Below are positions 1 through 9,815 of a stretch of 33,356 nucleotides of DNA, in pieces; position 1 is the stretch's first letter, and each line of letters starts with the position of its first letter. The stretch is taken from the NCBI GenBank assembly GCA_947474995.1, contig CANJNJ010000049.1, positions 1-33,356 on the forward strand, given 5' to 3'. The translations under genes were made by a program, and so were the position numbers. The notes below the pieces were generated by a model, which saw nothing but the letters and a program-made list of their open reading frames with translations, did no database searches and was not told where the DNA came from. This stretch comes from Opitutaceae bacterium (lineage in GTDB: Bacteria > Verrucomicrobiota > Verrucomicrobiia > Opitutales > Opitutaceae).

Positions 1-85
1 GAGCCGGATATTTTTGAGTAATACCAAAGGGCCCAATCCTGTCCCGGTTTGTCGGTAGCGATGCGCTCACTTAGCGCCAATCGGG

Positions 86-1069
86 TCAGATTTCTCCGAG
101 TCGCCCGCAGGCGACTTCGCGCGTCGGGCCATCGGCGACCAGCGGTGGGACGGCCAATTTGCACTTCTCCTGGGCGTAAACGCAGCGCGGGTGAAACGCG
201 CAACCCGCGGGCGGGTCGATCGGAGAAGGCGGATCACCCGGGAGCACGATGCGCTGGCGGGCGCGCTCGGCGTCGGGGTTGGGCGTCGGAATCGCGCTGA
301 CGAGGGCGCGGGTGTACGGATGACGCGGGCGCTCGATGACGTCGGCGGCGGGCCCGAGTTCGACGATCTTGCCGAGGTACATCACGGCGACACGGTCCGA
401 GATGTGTTTCACGACCGAGAGATCGTGCGCGATGAAGATGAGCGAGAGGTTCATCTTCCGACAGAGCTGCGCGAGGAGGTTCAGGATTTGCGCCTGAATC
501 GACACGTCGAGGGCCGAGACCGGTTCGTCGGCGATGATGACCTGGGGCTCCAGCGCGAGGGCCCGCGCGATCGCGATGCGTTGCCGCTGGCCACCGGAAA
601 ATTCGTGCGGATATTTTTGCATGAACCGCGGGGCCAGCCCGACCGTGTTCATGAGGTGGGCGACGCGGGCGTTGACCTCGGACGGTGGGCACACGCCGTG
701 GACGAGCAGCGGTTCGGCCAGCGTGGCGAAGACGGTGAGACGCGGATTCAGCGAGGCGTAGGGATCCTGGAACACCATCTGCAGATTGCGGCGGGAGCGC
801 TTCAGCTCGTCCGTCGTGCAGTCGCAGAGATTGCGGCCCTGCAGGATCACCGAGCCGCCGGTGACGGGTACCAGTTGCAGGATCGTCCGGGCGAGAGTGG
901 ATTTGCCGCAGCCGGACTCGCCGACGAGCCCGAGTACTTCGCCCTTTTGGACGGAGAGCGTGACGCCATCGACCGCTTTCACGGTGCCGATCTTGCGCCG
1001 CAGGATGAAGCCCCGCGTGATGGGGAAGTGGGTCTTGACGTCGCGCAGTTCCAGGATCGCTTCGGGCAT
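86..1069 (-). CDS. oppF: Oligopeptide/dipeptide ABC transporter ATP-binding protein (OppF/DppF type)
   Basis: This is one of the two cytoplasmic ATPases that power peptide uptake by an Opp/Dpp-type importer. The protein (327 aa) shows Walker [10 protein letters not shown], the signature [15 protein letters not shown], Walker [13 protein letters not shown] and the switch histidine in FIAHDLSVV. The C-terminal oligopeptide-transporter extension carries the family's cysteine pattern, starting GCAFHPRC. I chose the ATG at 1067-1069, giving [11 protein letters not shown], because the reading frame upstream of it runs into the preceding gene and does not look like protein. It lies 8 bp downstream of the OppD-like gene, so the two are surely co-transcribed. 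No permease or binding-protein gene is visible here; they would have to lie before base 1 or elsewhere. The exact substrate (dipeptide, oligopeptide, nickel, sugar) cannot be read from the ATPase. Confidence 0.93.
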   Translation of the reverse strand: MPEAILELRDVKTHFPITRGFILRRKIGTVKAVDGVTLSVQKGEVLGLVGESGCGKSTLARTILQLVPVTGGSVILQGRNLCDCTTDELKRSRRNLQMVFQDPYASLNPRLTVFATLAEPLLVHGVCPPSEVNARVAHLMNTVGLAPRFMQKYPHEFSGGQRQRIAIARALALEPQVIIADEPVSALDVSIQAQILNLLAQLCRKMNLSLIFIAHDLSVVKHISDRVAVMYLGKIVELGPAADVIERPRHPYTRALVSAIPTPNPDAERARQRIVLPGDPPSPIDPPAGCAFHPRCVYAQEKCKLAVPPLVADGPTREVACGRLGEI

Positions 1070-1077
1070 GGGGGAAA

Positions 1078-2052
1078 TCAGAGTTCGCCGGCCTGGACGC
1101 GGAGACAGGATTGGGCCTGGGTGGGGGAGACCTCGACCAGCGCGGGGCGCGAGGCGTGGCACCGTTCCGTGGCAAATTCACAGCGCGGAGTGAACGAGCA
1201 GCCGGGGAGCGGCTTCGAAAGATCCGGTGGCATGCCGGCGATCGTGTAGAGTTCCGTGCCCTTGGGTTGGAGAGACGGGATGGAGCGCTGCAGGGCGCGC
1301 GTGTAGGGATGCTTCGGCGCGTAGAACAGCGTCCGCGTATCGGCGGTCTCGACGATCCGGCCGGCGTACATGACCTGCACGCGATCACACAGGCCGGAAA
1401 CGACCCCGAGATCGTGCGTGATGAAGATAACCGCCATGCCGAGTTCCTGCTGCATCTGCTTAATCAGTTCGAGAATCTGGGCCTGCACGGTGACGTCGAG
1501 CGCGGTGGTGGGCTCGTCGGCGATCAGCAACTCCGGCTTGGTGATGAGGGCCATCGCAATCATGACGCGCTGGCGCATGCCGCCGGAAAACTCGTGCGGA
1601 TAAAGATTCACCCGCTTGGCGGCGTCGTTGATGCCGACCGCTTCGAGCGCTTCGATGCCGCGGCGGAGCGCGTCGGCCTTCGAGATTTTCTGATGGATCA
1701 GCAGAGGTTCGATGAGCTGCTCGGAAATCCGCAGGTACGGGTTGAGCGACGTCATGGGATCCTGAAAAATCATCGAGACCCGCTTCCCTCGAATGCCGCG
1801 CGCCTGGGCCGGCGTGCAATGGAGCAAATCGACGCCGTCAAACATGGCCGTGCCGCTTTCGATGCGGCCGGGAGGCTGCGGCACCAATCCCATGATCGAA
1901 TAGCAGGTCACGGATTTACCCGAACCGGATTCCCCGACGATCCCGAGTGTCTCGCCTTTTTCGACCGTGAAACTGACGCCGTCGACGGCGCGGTAGATGC
2001 CGTTGCGCGTGTGGAAATAAGTTCGGAGGTCGGTGACAGACAAAAGCGACAT
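1078..2052 (-). CDS. oppD: Oligopeptide/dipeptide ABC transporter ATP-binding protein (OppD/DppD type)
   Basis: This is the partner ATPase of the downstream OppF-like protein; together they would form the nucleotide-binding heterodimer under the peptide permease. The protein (324 aa) has Walker A GESGSGKS, the signature [15 protein letters not shown], Walker [13 protein letters not shown] and FITHDLGVV, plus the C-terminal cysteine motif beginning GCSFTPRC. I start it at the ATG at 2050-2052 ([13 protein letters not shown]). The frame stays open to a TTG at 2088, but those 12 extra residues are not conserved-looking. The gene follows the acyltransferase/glycosyltransferase fusion closely, so it may be read from the same transcript although the functions differ. 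The D versus F assignment rests on order and general likeness and is less certain than the family. Confidence 0.93.
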   Translation of the reverse strand: MSLLSVTDLRTYFHTRNGIYRAVDGVSFTVEKGETLGIVGESGSGKSVTCYSIMGLVPQPPGRIESGTAMFDGVDLLHCTPAQARGIRGKRVSMIFQDPMTSLNPYLRISEQLIEPLLIHQKISKADALRRGIEALEAVGINDAAKRVNLYPHEFSGGMRQRVMIAMALITKPELLIADEPTTALDVTVQAQILELIKQMQQELGMAVIFITHDLGVVSGLCDRVQVMYAGRIVETADTRTLFYAPKHPYTRALQRSIPSLQPKGTELYTIAGMPPDLSKPLPGCSFTPRCEFATERCHASRPALVEVSPTQAQSCLRVQAGEL

Positions 2053-2089
2053 CGGCGCAAGGCGTGAGGTGGAGAGCGCGAAGCGCAAG

Positions 2090-4024
2090 CTAAACGCGCC
2101 GGACGGGGGTCGCCAGGAATTCGCGCACGGCGGCCGTGACGACGGACGGGGCGAGGTTGGCGAGCGAGGCGCCGCCCGTGGGCGGGCAGCCGGGCGGTTG
2201 GAGAATTCGTGCGGTGGCCGTTGCGCGCGGCAGTCCGCTCGGCGCGAAAATCGGGCCCGTGCGCATGGGATTGGTCGGGCCGAAGAGCGCGATCAGCGGC
2301 ACCGAGAGCGCATTCGCGAGATGCATGCCACCCGTGTCATTGGACACGAGCAATCGGCAACCGCGCAGCCGATCGGCAAAGACCGCGAGGTTGGTCTTGC
2401 CCGCCGCATTTTCCACGCGCGCCGGATCAAAGCCGTTGGCGATGGTCGACGTGATGGCAAAATCTCCCGCCGTGCCGAAGAGGATGAATTTTTCCTCGGG
2501 CAAGGATTCGATCAACGAGCGCCAGTGCGCCACCGGCCAGCGTTTCTCCGGGGCATTCTCAGAACCGGCAATCAAGCCAATGGCCTGCTGGGTTGGCGCG
2601 CCGGCCGGTTGCAAAGCGAATGGGGTCCGAGCGACGGGCCCGGAAAGCCCGAACTGGCGAAAAAAATTCTCCCAGAGTTCGCATTGATGGTGTCGGCGCT
2701 CGTCGAAGTCGGCGGGCAGGCGGTAGCGGTGCGTCAGGAGGGGGCGCGGCTTGCCCGGGCGTCGGATGCCGAAGCGCTGGGGGCACCCGGCCAGCCACGC
2801 CTCCAGATCGCCGCGCAGAGAATTGGTGAAGAGCAGCCAGACATCGGGAAACTCCGCGCGGACTTTCCGAAAATGGGCGAAATAGCCCAGGCCGTTCGCG
2901 GGCAGGGGATGAAGATGATCGGCCACCTGCAGTTGTTCCAGGAACGGTATGAATTGCGGCCGGGTGACGAGGGTGATTTCGGCGTCGGGTCGCGACGCGC
3001 GCAGCGCGCGCAGGAGCGGCAAGGCCATGGCGACGTCACCCAGCCAGTTGGGCAGACGAATCCAAACGCGGGTGCGCCGCGGGTGCGCGGTCAGCGCGCG
3101 AATCGGCCGCTCTTGCTCGAGCAGGCTGCGTTTGGCCTCGAAGCGGAACCGGCGCGCGGGCACGTCCTGGTTGCGCCAGCGATCGTGCACCCACAGCCAA
3201 GACGCGCAGACATTGTCGTCGCTGCGCAATAAAGTCTCCAGCCAGCGATTCAGTCCGATGGTTACGCCGGCGCTCGTGCCGTCGCTCTCCACGCGGTGCG
3301 CGCTGATTTCCACGCGCCAGAAGGCGCGGCGCCGGGCGAAGATGCCGTAGACGCGGGCGTCGAATTTTTCCGCCATGAGTCCGGGTAGTTCGGTGGTGGA
3401 ACAAACGCGGCCAAAGAGCGTGGTCAGGGCTCCTTTGTCGCCGGCATTTTGATCGAACAAGACTCCGACGAAGCCGCGCCGGCGGAGGATTTTAAGCGTC
3501 TCCGCGAAGCCGTCTTTGCGGGAAAGGAGTTTCATCCCATAGCGCTCGCGCGAGGCTTGGACGAAAGCGTTGGCGGCGGGATTATTGAGCGGGCGGAAGA
3601 TGGTGCCGAATTCCGGGAAAGGCTGTGGCACCACCAACGACATGGCGGTTTGGGCCTCCCAATAGGCAATATGGGGGGAGCAAATCAGCGTCGGCTCGGG
3701 ATTTCGCTGATAGCTGACATAGACCTCGATCAATTCTGGCGCGGCCGAAATTATCTGGCGGTACCGGGCCTCGCGGAGAAAGGGCGTGGCGAGCGACAGC
3801 AGGCCGGTTTCGATGAGGCGCCGGCAACTTTCCCGCCCAATGGTCCGGTGCCAGGCGGCCGATTTGTCCGGAAAGGCGTGGTGCAGGTTGGAAAGGATGA
3901 GGTGCCGGCGCTTGGGCACGCAGAAAAAGATGAAGTCGCCGAGTCCCACGGCGATTGCCCGCAATAGCGGTTCGGGCGTATGGGCGACCAGCCAGCCGAT
4001 GATTTTGAAGACGAGAAGCAACAC
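2090..4024 (-). CDS. Fusion protein: LpxL/HtrB-type lipid A acyltransferase plus family 9 glycosyltransferase
   Basis: A 644-residue protein that joins two envelope enzymes. Residues 1 to about 300 look like a lysophospholipid/lipid A late acyltransferase: an N-terminal hydrophobic stretch, the catalytic HX4E motif (H118, E123 in HIAYWE), DQNAGDKG near 190 and the family-typical WLWVHDRWRN near 277. Residues about 318-640 are a GT9 (ADP-heptose:LPS heptosyltransferase-like) domain, with RLPNWLGDVAMALPLL at its start and the donor-site signature SNDTGGMHLANAL followed by FGPTNP near the end. In most bacteria these are separate genes. The start is GTG at 4022-4024; a TTG directly after it is possible. 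It is divergent from a second GT9 gene at 4265, consistent with a lipid A/core assembly locus. Acyl donor and sugar are inferred from family only. Confidence 0.88.
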   Translation of the reverse strand: MLLLVFKIIGWLVAHTPEPLLRAIAVGLGDFIFFCVPKRRHLILSNLHHAFPDKSAAWHRTIGRESCRRLIETGLLSLATPFLREARYRQIISAAPELIEVYVSYQRNPEPTLICSPHIAYWEAQTAMSLVVPQPFPEFGTIFRPLNNPAANAFVQASRERYGMKLLSRKDGFAETLKILRRRGFVGVLFDQNAGDKGALTTLFGRVCSTTELPGLMAEKFDARVYGIFARRRAFWRVEISAHRVESDGTSAGVTIGLNRWLETLLRSDDNVCASWLWVHDRWRNQDVPARRFRFEAKRSLLEQERPIRALTAHPRRTRVWIRLPNWLGDVAMALPLLRALRASRPDAEITLVTRPQFIPFLEQLQVADHLHPLPANGLGYFAHFRKVRAEFPDVWLLFTNSLRGDLEAWLAGCPQRFGIRRPGKPRPLLTHRYRLPADFDERRHHQCELWENFFRQFGLSGPVARTPFALQPAGAPTQQAIGLIAGSENAPEKRWPVAHWRSLIESLPEEKFILFGTAGDFAITSTIANGFDPARVENAAGKTNLAVFADRLRGCRLLVSNDTGGMHLANALSVPLIALFGPTNPMRTGPIFAPSGLPRATATARILQPPGCPPTGGASLANLAPSVVTAAVREFLATPVRRV

Positions 4025-4264
4025 GCGGGCGGGAGGCTAGGACGCGGTCGCGGGCGAGGGCGAGTCGGGAGTCCAAAGGAGGCCGCCCGGCAGGGGCGCC
4101 AGCGGCGCCAGCCGACTGAAAGCGGGTGAATTCACGCGGCAGGGGGAACGAGGAATAGGCAGGCGAATGACGCGCGTGGGATTTGGCATTTGATTTCCGC
4201 CGGGAAAAACCATGGAACGTAACGCTCTGGCGGTCAAAGGCAGATTGTACCGGCCGCCGCTGAC

Positions 4265-5224
4265 ATGACCCAACTCCTCATCATCAAGCCTTCGTCGCTC
4301 GGCGACATCGTGCACGGCCTGCAGGTTGCGACCTCGCTCAAGGCCCAGTGCGAGGGTCTGCGCATCTCGTGGGTAGTGCGGGAAATTTTCGCGCCGATCG
4401 TCCGGGCGTCGACGGCGGTGGATCAGGTCTATATTTTCGAGCGTAATTCCGGGGCGAAAGGGTTTCTGCGCCTCACGAAGGAACTGCGGAAGACCAAGTT
4501 CGACTACGTCTTTGATTTCCAAGGCTTGCTGCGGTCGGGCTTGATTACGTCGCGCATGCACGCGCCCCGCAAAGTTGGCCGGAGCGACGCCCGCGAAATG
4601 GCGGGAATTTTCTATAATGAACAGGTGCCGTTGCCGCCCGACGGGAAGCGAAGTCACGCGCTCGATATCTTGTTGCAGTTCTGTCCGGTGCTGGGGGCCA
4701 AGGCGGAACTGCGGGAAACGTTGAAGTTTCGCGAAGTCGACAGTCTCAACCTGCGGTTTGCCGATGCGCGCGGCGGCGGGAAGCCCATTGTGATGTTTCC
4801 GGATAGCCGCCGGGCGGAAAAAAATTGGGGCGGTTTCAAACAGCTGACGGAAATGATCCTGCGCGAGGTGAAGAACCGGAAGGTCATCTGGGCCGGCAGC
4901 AACTACGTCCATGATCGGATCGGCTATCCGCCGACCCAATTCTTCAATCTCACGGGCAACACGAGCCTCGTGTCGCTGCCGGCGCTGATCCAGCGCGCTG
5001 ACTGGGTGATCTCCAATGACAGCGGCCCGATGCACCTCGCCGCGGCGATGGGCGTGCGCGTGCTGGGTATTTTTGGGCCGACCGATCCGCGGCTCTTTGG
5101 GCCTTACCCGCTGACGGCACCGGGCAATGTCGTGGTGCAGGCCCCGGTCGGAGACCTCAAGTTGCTTTCCGCCAAGGACGTTTACTCGCGTTTCCAGCGC
5201 GCGCGTGCACGTTTCGCCTCGTAG
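4265..5224 (+). CDS. Glycosyltransferase family 9 protein (heptosyltransferase-like)
   Basis: A 319-residue cytoplasmic GT-B glycosyltransferase of family 9, the family that adds ADP-heptose to the LPS inner core. It opens with LLIIKPSSLGDIVHGL, the usual N-terminal acceptor-side motif with its conserved SLGD, and ends with the donor-binding signature SNDSGPMHLAAAMG followed by GIFGPTDP. Length matches WaaC/WaaF proteins. The ATG at 4265 is the only sensible start; there is no clear ribosome binding site before it. It is the first gene of a plus-strand run continuing into serS (24 bp gap), and faces the acyltransferase-GT9 fusion across a 240-bp spacer. Whether it is heptosyltransferase I, II or another GT9 cannot be decided here. 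Confidence 0.88.
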   Translation: MTQLLIIKPSSLGDIVHGLQVATSLKAQCEGLRISWVVREIFAPIVRASTAVDQVYIFERNSGAKGFLRLTKELRKTKFDYVFDFQGLLRSGLITSRMHAPRKVGRSDAREMAGIFYNEQVPLPPDGKRSHALDILLQFCPVLGAKAELRETLKFREVDSLNLRFADARGGGKPIVMFPDSRRAEKNWGGFKQLTEMILREVKNRKVIWAGSNYVHDRIGYPPTQFFNLTGNTSLVSLPALIQRADWVISNDSGPMHLAAAMGVRVLGIFGPTDPRLFGPYPLTAPGNVVVQAPVGDLKLLSAKDVYSRFQRARARFAS

Positions 5225-5248
5225 CCGTAACACCTGTTTTTTCCCGCC

Positions 5249-6520
5249 ATGCTCGATCCCAAGCTCCTCCGCGAATCGCCCGACATCGTCCGGGCCGCGA
5301 TTGCCAAGAAACATCTCAACGTCGATCTCGACGCCGTGCTCGCCATCGATGCGGCGTGGCGCACGCAGTTGCAAGAGGTTGAGGCGCTGCGCGCGAAGCA
5401 AAAGGCGGCCAACACCGCGATGGCGGCGCTGCCGAAAGGCACGCCGGAGTTTATGGCCAAAGTGGGGGAGATGAAGGCCGTGTCGGGTCAGGTCAAGGAG
5501 CGCGAGGTGCAGCTGAAGGAAGCCGAGGAGAAATTTCGCGACGCGATGCTCACGGTGCCCAACCTCGCGCACGCGAGCGTGCCGGAAGGCCCGACGCCAG
5601 AGCAGAACGTCGTCTTTTCGCTGCACGGGGCCCATGATGCCCCGCGGCCGCATGCGATTCCGCACTGGGAGATCCCGGGCTTTGACAAGATTTTCGATTT
5701 TGCGCGGGGCGCGAAAGTGACCGGCGCCGGGTTTCCTTTCTACGTGGCCGATGGGGCGCGGATCGTGCGGGCGCTGATCCAATTCTTTCTCGATGAAAAT
5801 GTGAAGGCGGGCTACACGGAAGTGAATCCGCCCATCCTCGTGAACGCCGCGAGTGCGACGGCGACGAGCCAGCTGCCCGACAAGGAAGGGCAGATGTACG
5901 AGACGGTGCCCGATCGCCTCTTCGCGATTCCGACGGCCGAGGTGCCGCTGACCAATTTTTTCCGCGACGAAATTGTCGAGGAAGCGGCGCTGCCCATCTA
6001 TCGCTGTGCCTACACGCCGTGTTTTCGCCGCGAGGCGGGCAGCTACGGCAAGGACGTCCGCGGCCTCAACCGGCTGCATCAATTCGACAAGGTCGAGCTG
6101 GTGAAATGGGTGCACCCGACGATGAGCTACATCGAGCTCGACAAGCTGCGCGAAGATTCGGAGCGAATTCTGCGGAAGCTGGATTTGCCCTACCGGGTGC
6201 TGCTGATGTGCGGCGGTGATTTGGGCTTTTCCCAGTCGAAGAAATACGACCTCGAAGTCTGGTCCGCTGGCCAGAAGCGCTGGCTCGAGGTGTCAAGCTG
6301 CTCGAACTTTGAGGCCTTTCAGGCGCGCCGGGCGCATATTCGCTATCGCGCGAAGGACACAGGCAAACCGGAGCTGGTCCACACGCTGAATGGGTCGGCG
6401 CTTGCCGTGCCGCGCGTGCTGGCGGCCCTCCTCGAAAATAATCTGGAGGCGGATGGACGCGTCCGGATTCCCGCCGCACTCGTGCCGTATTTTGGCAAGG
6501 AGCATTTGAGTTTCGCCTGA
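5249..6520 (+). CDS. serS: Seryl-tRNA synthetase
   Basis: Charges tRNA-Ser (and tRNA-Sec where present) with serine, a class II aminoacyl-tRNA synthetase acting in the cytoplasm. The 423-residue length is normal. Residues 1 to about 110 form the long antiparallel coiled-coil arm that grips the tRNA (MLDPKLLRESPDIV followed by heptad-rich sequence). The catalytic core shows the TxE serine loop (TAEVPLTN), motif 2 with CFRREAGSYGKDVRG, the following LHQFDKVE, and motif 3 NGSALAVPRVLAALLEN. It starts 24 bp after the GT9 gene and is followed by tilS after 22 bp, so it is probably expressed as part of that run. I see no T-box or other leader structure upstream. Confidence 0.97.
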   Translation: MLDPKLLRESPDIVRAAIAKKHLNVDLDAVLAIDAAWRTQLQEVEALRAKQKAANTAMAALPKGTPEFMAKVGEMKAVSGQVKEREVQLKEAEEKFRDAMLTVPNLAHASVPEGPTPEQNVVFSLHGAHDAPRPHAIPHWEIPGFDKIFDFARGAKVTGAGFPFYVADGARIVRALIQFFLDENVKAGYTEVNPPILVNAASATATSQLPDKEGQMYETVPDRLFAIPTAEVPLTNFFRDEIVEEAALPIYRCAYTPCFRREAGSYGKDVRGLNRLHQFDKVELVKWVHPTMSYIELDKLREDSERILRKLDLPYRVLLMCGGDLGFSQSKKYDLEVWSAGQKRWLEVSSCSNFEAFQARRAHIRYRAKDTGKPELVHTLNGSALAVPRVLAALLENNLEADGRVRIPAALVPYFGKEHLSFA

Positions 6521-6542
6521 TCTGGGCAGGCGGGGTCGCCAC

Positions 6543-7598
6543 GTGTCGGGTCGAACCATGCCGGTGCGCAAACCTATCGATTGGCGGACGGCGGCCGCGA
6601 AAATTGCCGTCCTGATTCCGCGCGAGCGATGGGAACCGCGGGTGCTGGCGTGGGCCAACGCTTCGTCGGTTCGCACGCCGTGGGCGGTCGGATTCTCCGG
6701 AGGCGCGGACTCCGTGGCCCTGCTCCTGCTCCTGTGGGCACATTGGCCGGAACGGCGGCGTCGGCTGCGCGCCCTGCATTTCGATCACCGGCTGCGCGGG
6801 GCTGAGTCGCGCGCCGACGCGAATTTTTGCCGGCGCGTGTGTGCAGCCCTTGGAATCGAGTTGGTGGGGGGCGAGTGGCAGGGCGCTCATCGCGGAGCCA
6901 GTGAGGCGGAGGCCCGGCGGGCGCGGATGGAATTCTTTGCCCGGCACGCCCGGGTCGTCTGGCTCGGTCATCAACAGGACGACGTGGCCGAAACGATGCT
7001 CATGCGGCTCGCGCGCGGCAGCGGGGCCGGCGGGTTGTCGGCGCCGAGACCGGTCCAGGCTCAGCTGCGGAAGCGCGTCCACTTGCGGCCGTTGCTTGCA
7101 ATTAAGAAGTCTGAACTCGTGGCGGCCCTGCGCTGCGCGGGGATTCCTTGGCGGGAGGACTCGTCGAACGCGCGCGGGCAATTCTTCCGCAATCGGGTGC
7201 GGCGCGACGTCCTTCCCGCCTGGAACCGAGCGGCGGAACGCGATGCCATGGGCGGCGCGGCGCGGTCCCGCGCGTTGCTGGAGGAAGACGACACCGCCCT
7301 GGAGGCCTGGCTCGATACCCTGAAAGTTACGGCGCCTGGTCGACGGTTGGCGTTGGGGCCATTGGCCGGAAAGCCGCGAGCCCTGGTAAGGCGGGCCCTC
7401 CACCGCTGGTTGTTGACGCAGTCCGATGCCGGGGAGTTGTCGCGGCAGGGTTTCGATCTGCTGCTCGAGGCCGTCGAACGCGGCCGAGCGACCCGCCAAA
7501 GTTTGGGGCGGAAAGGCTTCGCGGTCATCGAAAAAGACGTGCTTCGCTTCCAGACCGTTGGAAAGCTCCGGCGCAAATTCCAGCGGACCGCCAATTGA
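6543..7598 (+). CDS. tilS: tRNA(Ile)-lysidine synthase
   Basis: Modifies cytidine 34 of the CAU-anticodon tRNA-Ile to lysidine, so that the tRNA reads AUA and is charged with isoleucine. The PP-loop ATP pyrophosphatase motif SGGADS is at residues 52-57, followed by HFDHRLRGAES and by GHQQDDVAETMLMRLARGSG, all characteristic of TilS. At 351 residues it is at the short end for the family, with a reduced C-terminal portion. The first possible start is a GTG at 6543 preceded by GGCGGGG; an ATG five codons later at 6558 is equally possible. It lies 22 bp after serS and 47 bp before ftsH. The tilS-ftsH neighbourhood is common in bacteria. Confidence 0.93.
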   Translation: MSGRTMPVRKPIDWRTAAAKIAVLIPRERWEPRVLAWANASSVRTPWAVGFSGGADSVALLLLLWAHWPERRRRLRALHFDHRLRGAESRADANFCRRVCAALGIELVGGEWQGAHRGASEAEARRARMEFFARHARVVWLGHQQDDVAETMLMRLARGSGAGGLSAPRPVQAQLRKRVHLRPLLAIKKSELVAALRCAGIPWREDSSNARGQFFRNRVRRDVLPAWNRAAERDAMGGAARSRALLEEDDTALEAWLDTLKVTAPGRRLALGPLAGKPRALVRRALHRWLLTQSDAGELSRQGFDLLLEAVERGRATRQSLGRKGFAVIEKDVLRFQTVGKLRRKFQRTAN

Positions 7599-7645
7599 CT
7601 TATCATTTCGGAACATCCACCTTCCCCATCCAGTCCCATCGCTAA

Positions 7646-9664
7646 ATGTCCGATCCCGAAAGCAAAAAATCCCGTCGTGCCCTGAAGAGCCTGCCGCCCG
7701 ATCGCTTTCAGCCGAAAATGCTAATTTTCTGGCTGGTGCTCGTGGCCGCGGTGCTGGCGTTACTTTATAATACGTCGAGCATGACGAATGCGCCCGACTC
7801 CCTGACGATTCAGGACGTCGTGGAACGAGCCGAGGCGGGCAACATCAACCGCGATCCCGCCAAGCCGGCCATCATGCGGCCGGATCCGAGCGGCGGCCGC
7901 GACTGGTATTCCATCATGGGGCAGAGCCGTAAGGACGCGAACACTCCCTACCGGGACTTCCGCGCGGCCGGACGCCTGACCGACGCGAATATGATGCGGC
8001 TACAGCAGTCGAAACTGTTCATCGAACAGCCGACGCAGACGCTGCTCACCTCGATTGCGGCCCAAGTCATCCCCTTTGTCATCATCATCGGTCTGCTTTA
8101 TTTCCTCTTCGTGCGGCAGCTTCGCCAGGCGGGACGCGGCGCGCTGAGCTTCGGCAAGAGCCGCGCGAAATTGCTGACGCGCGATCGCGACAAGATTACG
8201 TTTGCCGAGGTCGCGGGCTGTGACGAAGCGAAGGAAGAAGTCTCCGAAGTCGTCGAGTTCCTCAAGGACCCGAAGAAGTTCACGAAGATGGGTGGACGGA
8301 TTCCCAAGGGCATCCTGATGGTGGGTCCCCCGGGCACGGGGAAGACGCTCCTCGCCAAGGCGGTCGCTGGCGAAGCGGATGTGCCGTTCTTTAGCATCTC
8401 GGGTTCGGATTTTGTGGAAATGTTTGTCGGCGTCGGCGCGAGTCGCGTTCGCGATATGTTCGAACAAGGCCGCAAGAGCGCACCCTGCCTCATCTTCATC
8501 GATGAAATTGACGCCGTGGGTCGCCAGCGCGGCGCCGGCGTCGGCGGCGGCAACGACGAACGCGAGCAAACCCTCAATTCCCTGCTCGTGGAGATGGACG
8601 GCTTCGATACGACCGAAGGGGTCATTATCATCGCCGCGACCAACCGTCCCGATGTGCTGGACAGCGCGCTGCTGCGCCCCGGTCGGTTTGATCGTCAGAT
8701 CTACGTGGATTTGCCCGACCTGATTGGCCGCGAACAAATCCTGCGCGTGCACGCGAAGAGGGTCAGCCTCGCCGAGAATGTGGATTTGCAGGTAATCGCG
8801 CGTGGCACGCCGGGGCTTTCCGGCGCCGAACTCGCCAATCTCCTCAACGAGGCCGCGCTGCTCGCGGCGCGGCGCAGCAAGAAAAAGGTCGAGATGATCG
8901 ACGTCGATGATGCGCGCGAAAAAGTGCAGTTTGGGCGCGAGCGTCGCCGGTTGATGGACGACGAGGAAAAGAAGCTCACGGCCTACCACGAGGCGGGCCA
9001 TGCGCTGATCCAAGCCGTGCTCGATGACGGCCACATGCCGGTCCACAAGGTTACGATTATCCCGCGCGGCCGCAGTCTCGGCAGCACGATGTTCATCCCG
9101 AAAAAGGATATCCTGACCCATGCGATGAAGCGCATGCTCAATCAGATCGCGATGGGTCTCGGTGGCCGCATCGCGGAAGAACTGGTTTTGGGCGACATTT
9201 CCAGCGGCGCCGCCGGCGATATCAAACAGATCACCAAGATTGCCCGGCACATGGTGTGCGACTGGGGCATGAGCCCATTGGGACCCGTCGCCTACGGCGA
9301 CAACCACGACACCGTGTTTCTGGGGCGTGACATCACGCGCAACGAAAACGTGTCCGAGGAGACGGCCCGCCAGATTGATCACGAGATTCATCGGATCATC
9401 GACGAGCAGTACCAGCGGGCGAAGCAGATCATCGGCGAGCATCGCCCGGCTTTGCAGAAAATTGCCGAGGCCTTGCTGGAACACGAGACGATCGACGGCA
9501 AGCACGTGTTGGAAATCCTGCAGTTTGGCGAAGTTCGCTCTCCGTTCGTGACGACTCCGCCGCCGCCGGACGGCAAGTCGGCGACCAAGAAGGCGCCCGA
9601 GAAGGTGGACGTGCCGGATACCCTCGCCTCAGGTGGGCCGGCGCATGCGCCAACGCCGGCGTAA
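7646..9664 (+). CDS. ftsH: ATP-dependent zinc metalloprotease FtsH
   Basis: Membrane-anchored AAA+ protease that degrades misfolded membrane proteins and selected regulators; in many Gram-negatives it also sets LpxC level and so lipid A synthesis. The 672-residue protein has two membrane segments (about residues 28-44 and 133-150) flanking a periplasmic domain. The AAA module has Walker A GPPGTGKT, Walker [14 protein letters not shown] and the second region of homology ending in RPGRFDRQ; the peptidase has the zinc motif HEAGH. The downstream [11 protein letters not shown] segment supplies the third metal ligand. The C-terminus is a loose, Pro/Lys-rich tail. It closes the plus-strand run that starts with the GT9 gene and is followed by an intrinsic terminator. 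Confidence 0.97.
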   Translation: MSDPESKKSRRALKSLPPDRFQPKMLIFWLVLVAAVLALLYNTSSMTNAPDSLTIQDVVERAEAGNINRDPAKPAIMRPDPSGGRDWYSIMGQSRKDANTPYRDFRAAGRLTDANMMRLQQSKLFIEQPTQTLLTSIAAQVIPFVIIIGLLYFLFVRQLRQAGRGALSFGKSRAKLLTRDRDKITFAEVAGCDEAKEEVSEVVEFLKDPKKFTKMGGRIPKGILMVGPPGTGKTLLAKAVAGEADVPFFSISGSDFVEMFVGVGASRVRDMFEQGRKSAPCLIFIDEIDAVGRQRGAGVGGGNDEREQTLNSLLVEMDGFDTTEGVIIIAATNRPDVLDSALLRPGRFDRQIYVDLPDLIGREQILRVHAKRVSLAENVDLQVIARGTPGLSGAELANLLNEAALLAARRSKKKVEMIDVDDAREKVQFGRERRRLMDDEEKKLTAYHEAGHALIQAVLDDGHMPVHKVTIIPRGRSLGSTMFIPKKDILTHAMKRMLNQIAMGLGGRIAEELVLGDISSGAAGDIKQITKIARHMVCDWGMSPLGPVAYGDNHDTVFLGRDITRNENVSEETARQIDHEIHRIIDEQYQRAKQIIGEHRPALQKIAEALLEHETIDGKHVLEILQFGEVRSPFVTTPPPPDGKSATKKAPEKVDVPDTLASGGPAHAPTPA

Positions 9665-9688
9665 TCATGCCGGCATAATTTGCGAGGA

Positions 9689-9717
9689 GGCGCGGTCCAC
9701 TTGACCGCGCCTTTTTT
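9689..9717 (+). terminator. Intrinsic terminator after ftsH
   Basis: A perfect 9-bp stem (GGCGCGGTC at 9689-9697 with GACCGCGCC at 9703-9711), a 5-base loop and six T at 9712-9717. It begins 25 bp after the ftsH stop codon and sits before the UDP-glucose dehydrogenase gene, so it separates the two transcription units. Confidence 0.9.
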
Positions 9718-9815
9718 GTGATTGAGCCCGGAACCACGGTGGGGCTTGGCCGGGTGACGAATCGCAATTCGGTCTTGGATTCGGGGCGGGCAGTCGCAAC
9801 CTTACGGCTAATCAA

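Noticed and set aside
1-85. Possible end of another gene or terminator left of oppF
   Set aside because: No open frame with motifs and no stem followed by T in this short stretch.
4037-4189. 50-codon minus-strand ORF in the spacer before the acyltransferase fusion
   Set aside because: Pro/Ser/Arg-rich low-complexity product with no recognisable feature; it could be a leader peptide, but nothing supports that. The rest of the 4025-4264 spacer shows no clear promoter or gene.
4037-6115. 692-codon minus-strand ORF opposite the GT9 and serS genes
   Set aside because: The plus-strand genes have clear family motifs. The minus product is Arg/His-rich with no domain, as expected for an antisense frame in G+C-rich DNA.
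8000-9505. 501-codon minus-strand ORF opposite ftsH
   Set aside because: Antisense shadow of a certain ftsH; composition is His/Arg-rich without motifs.
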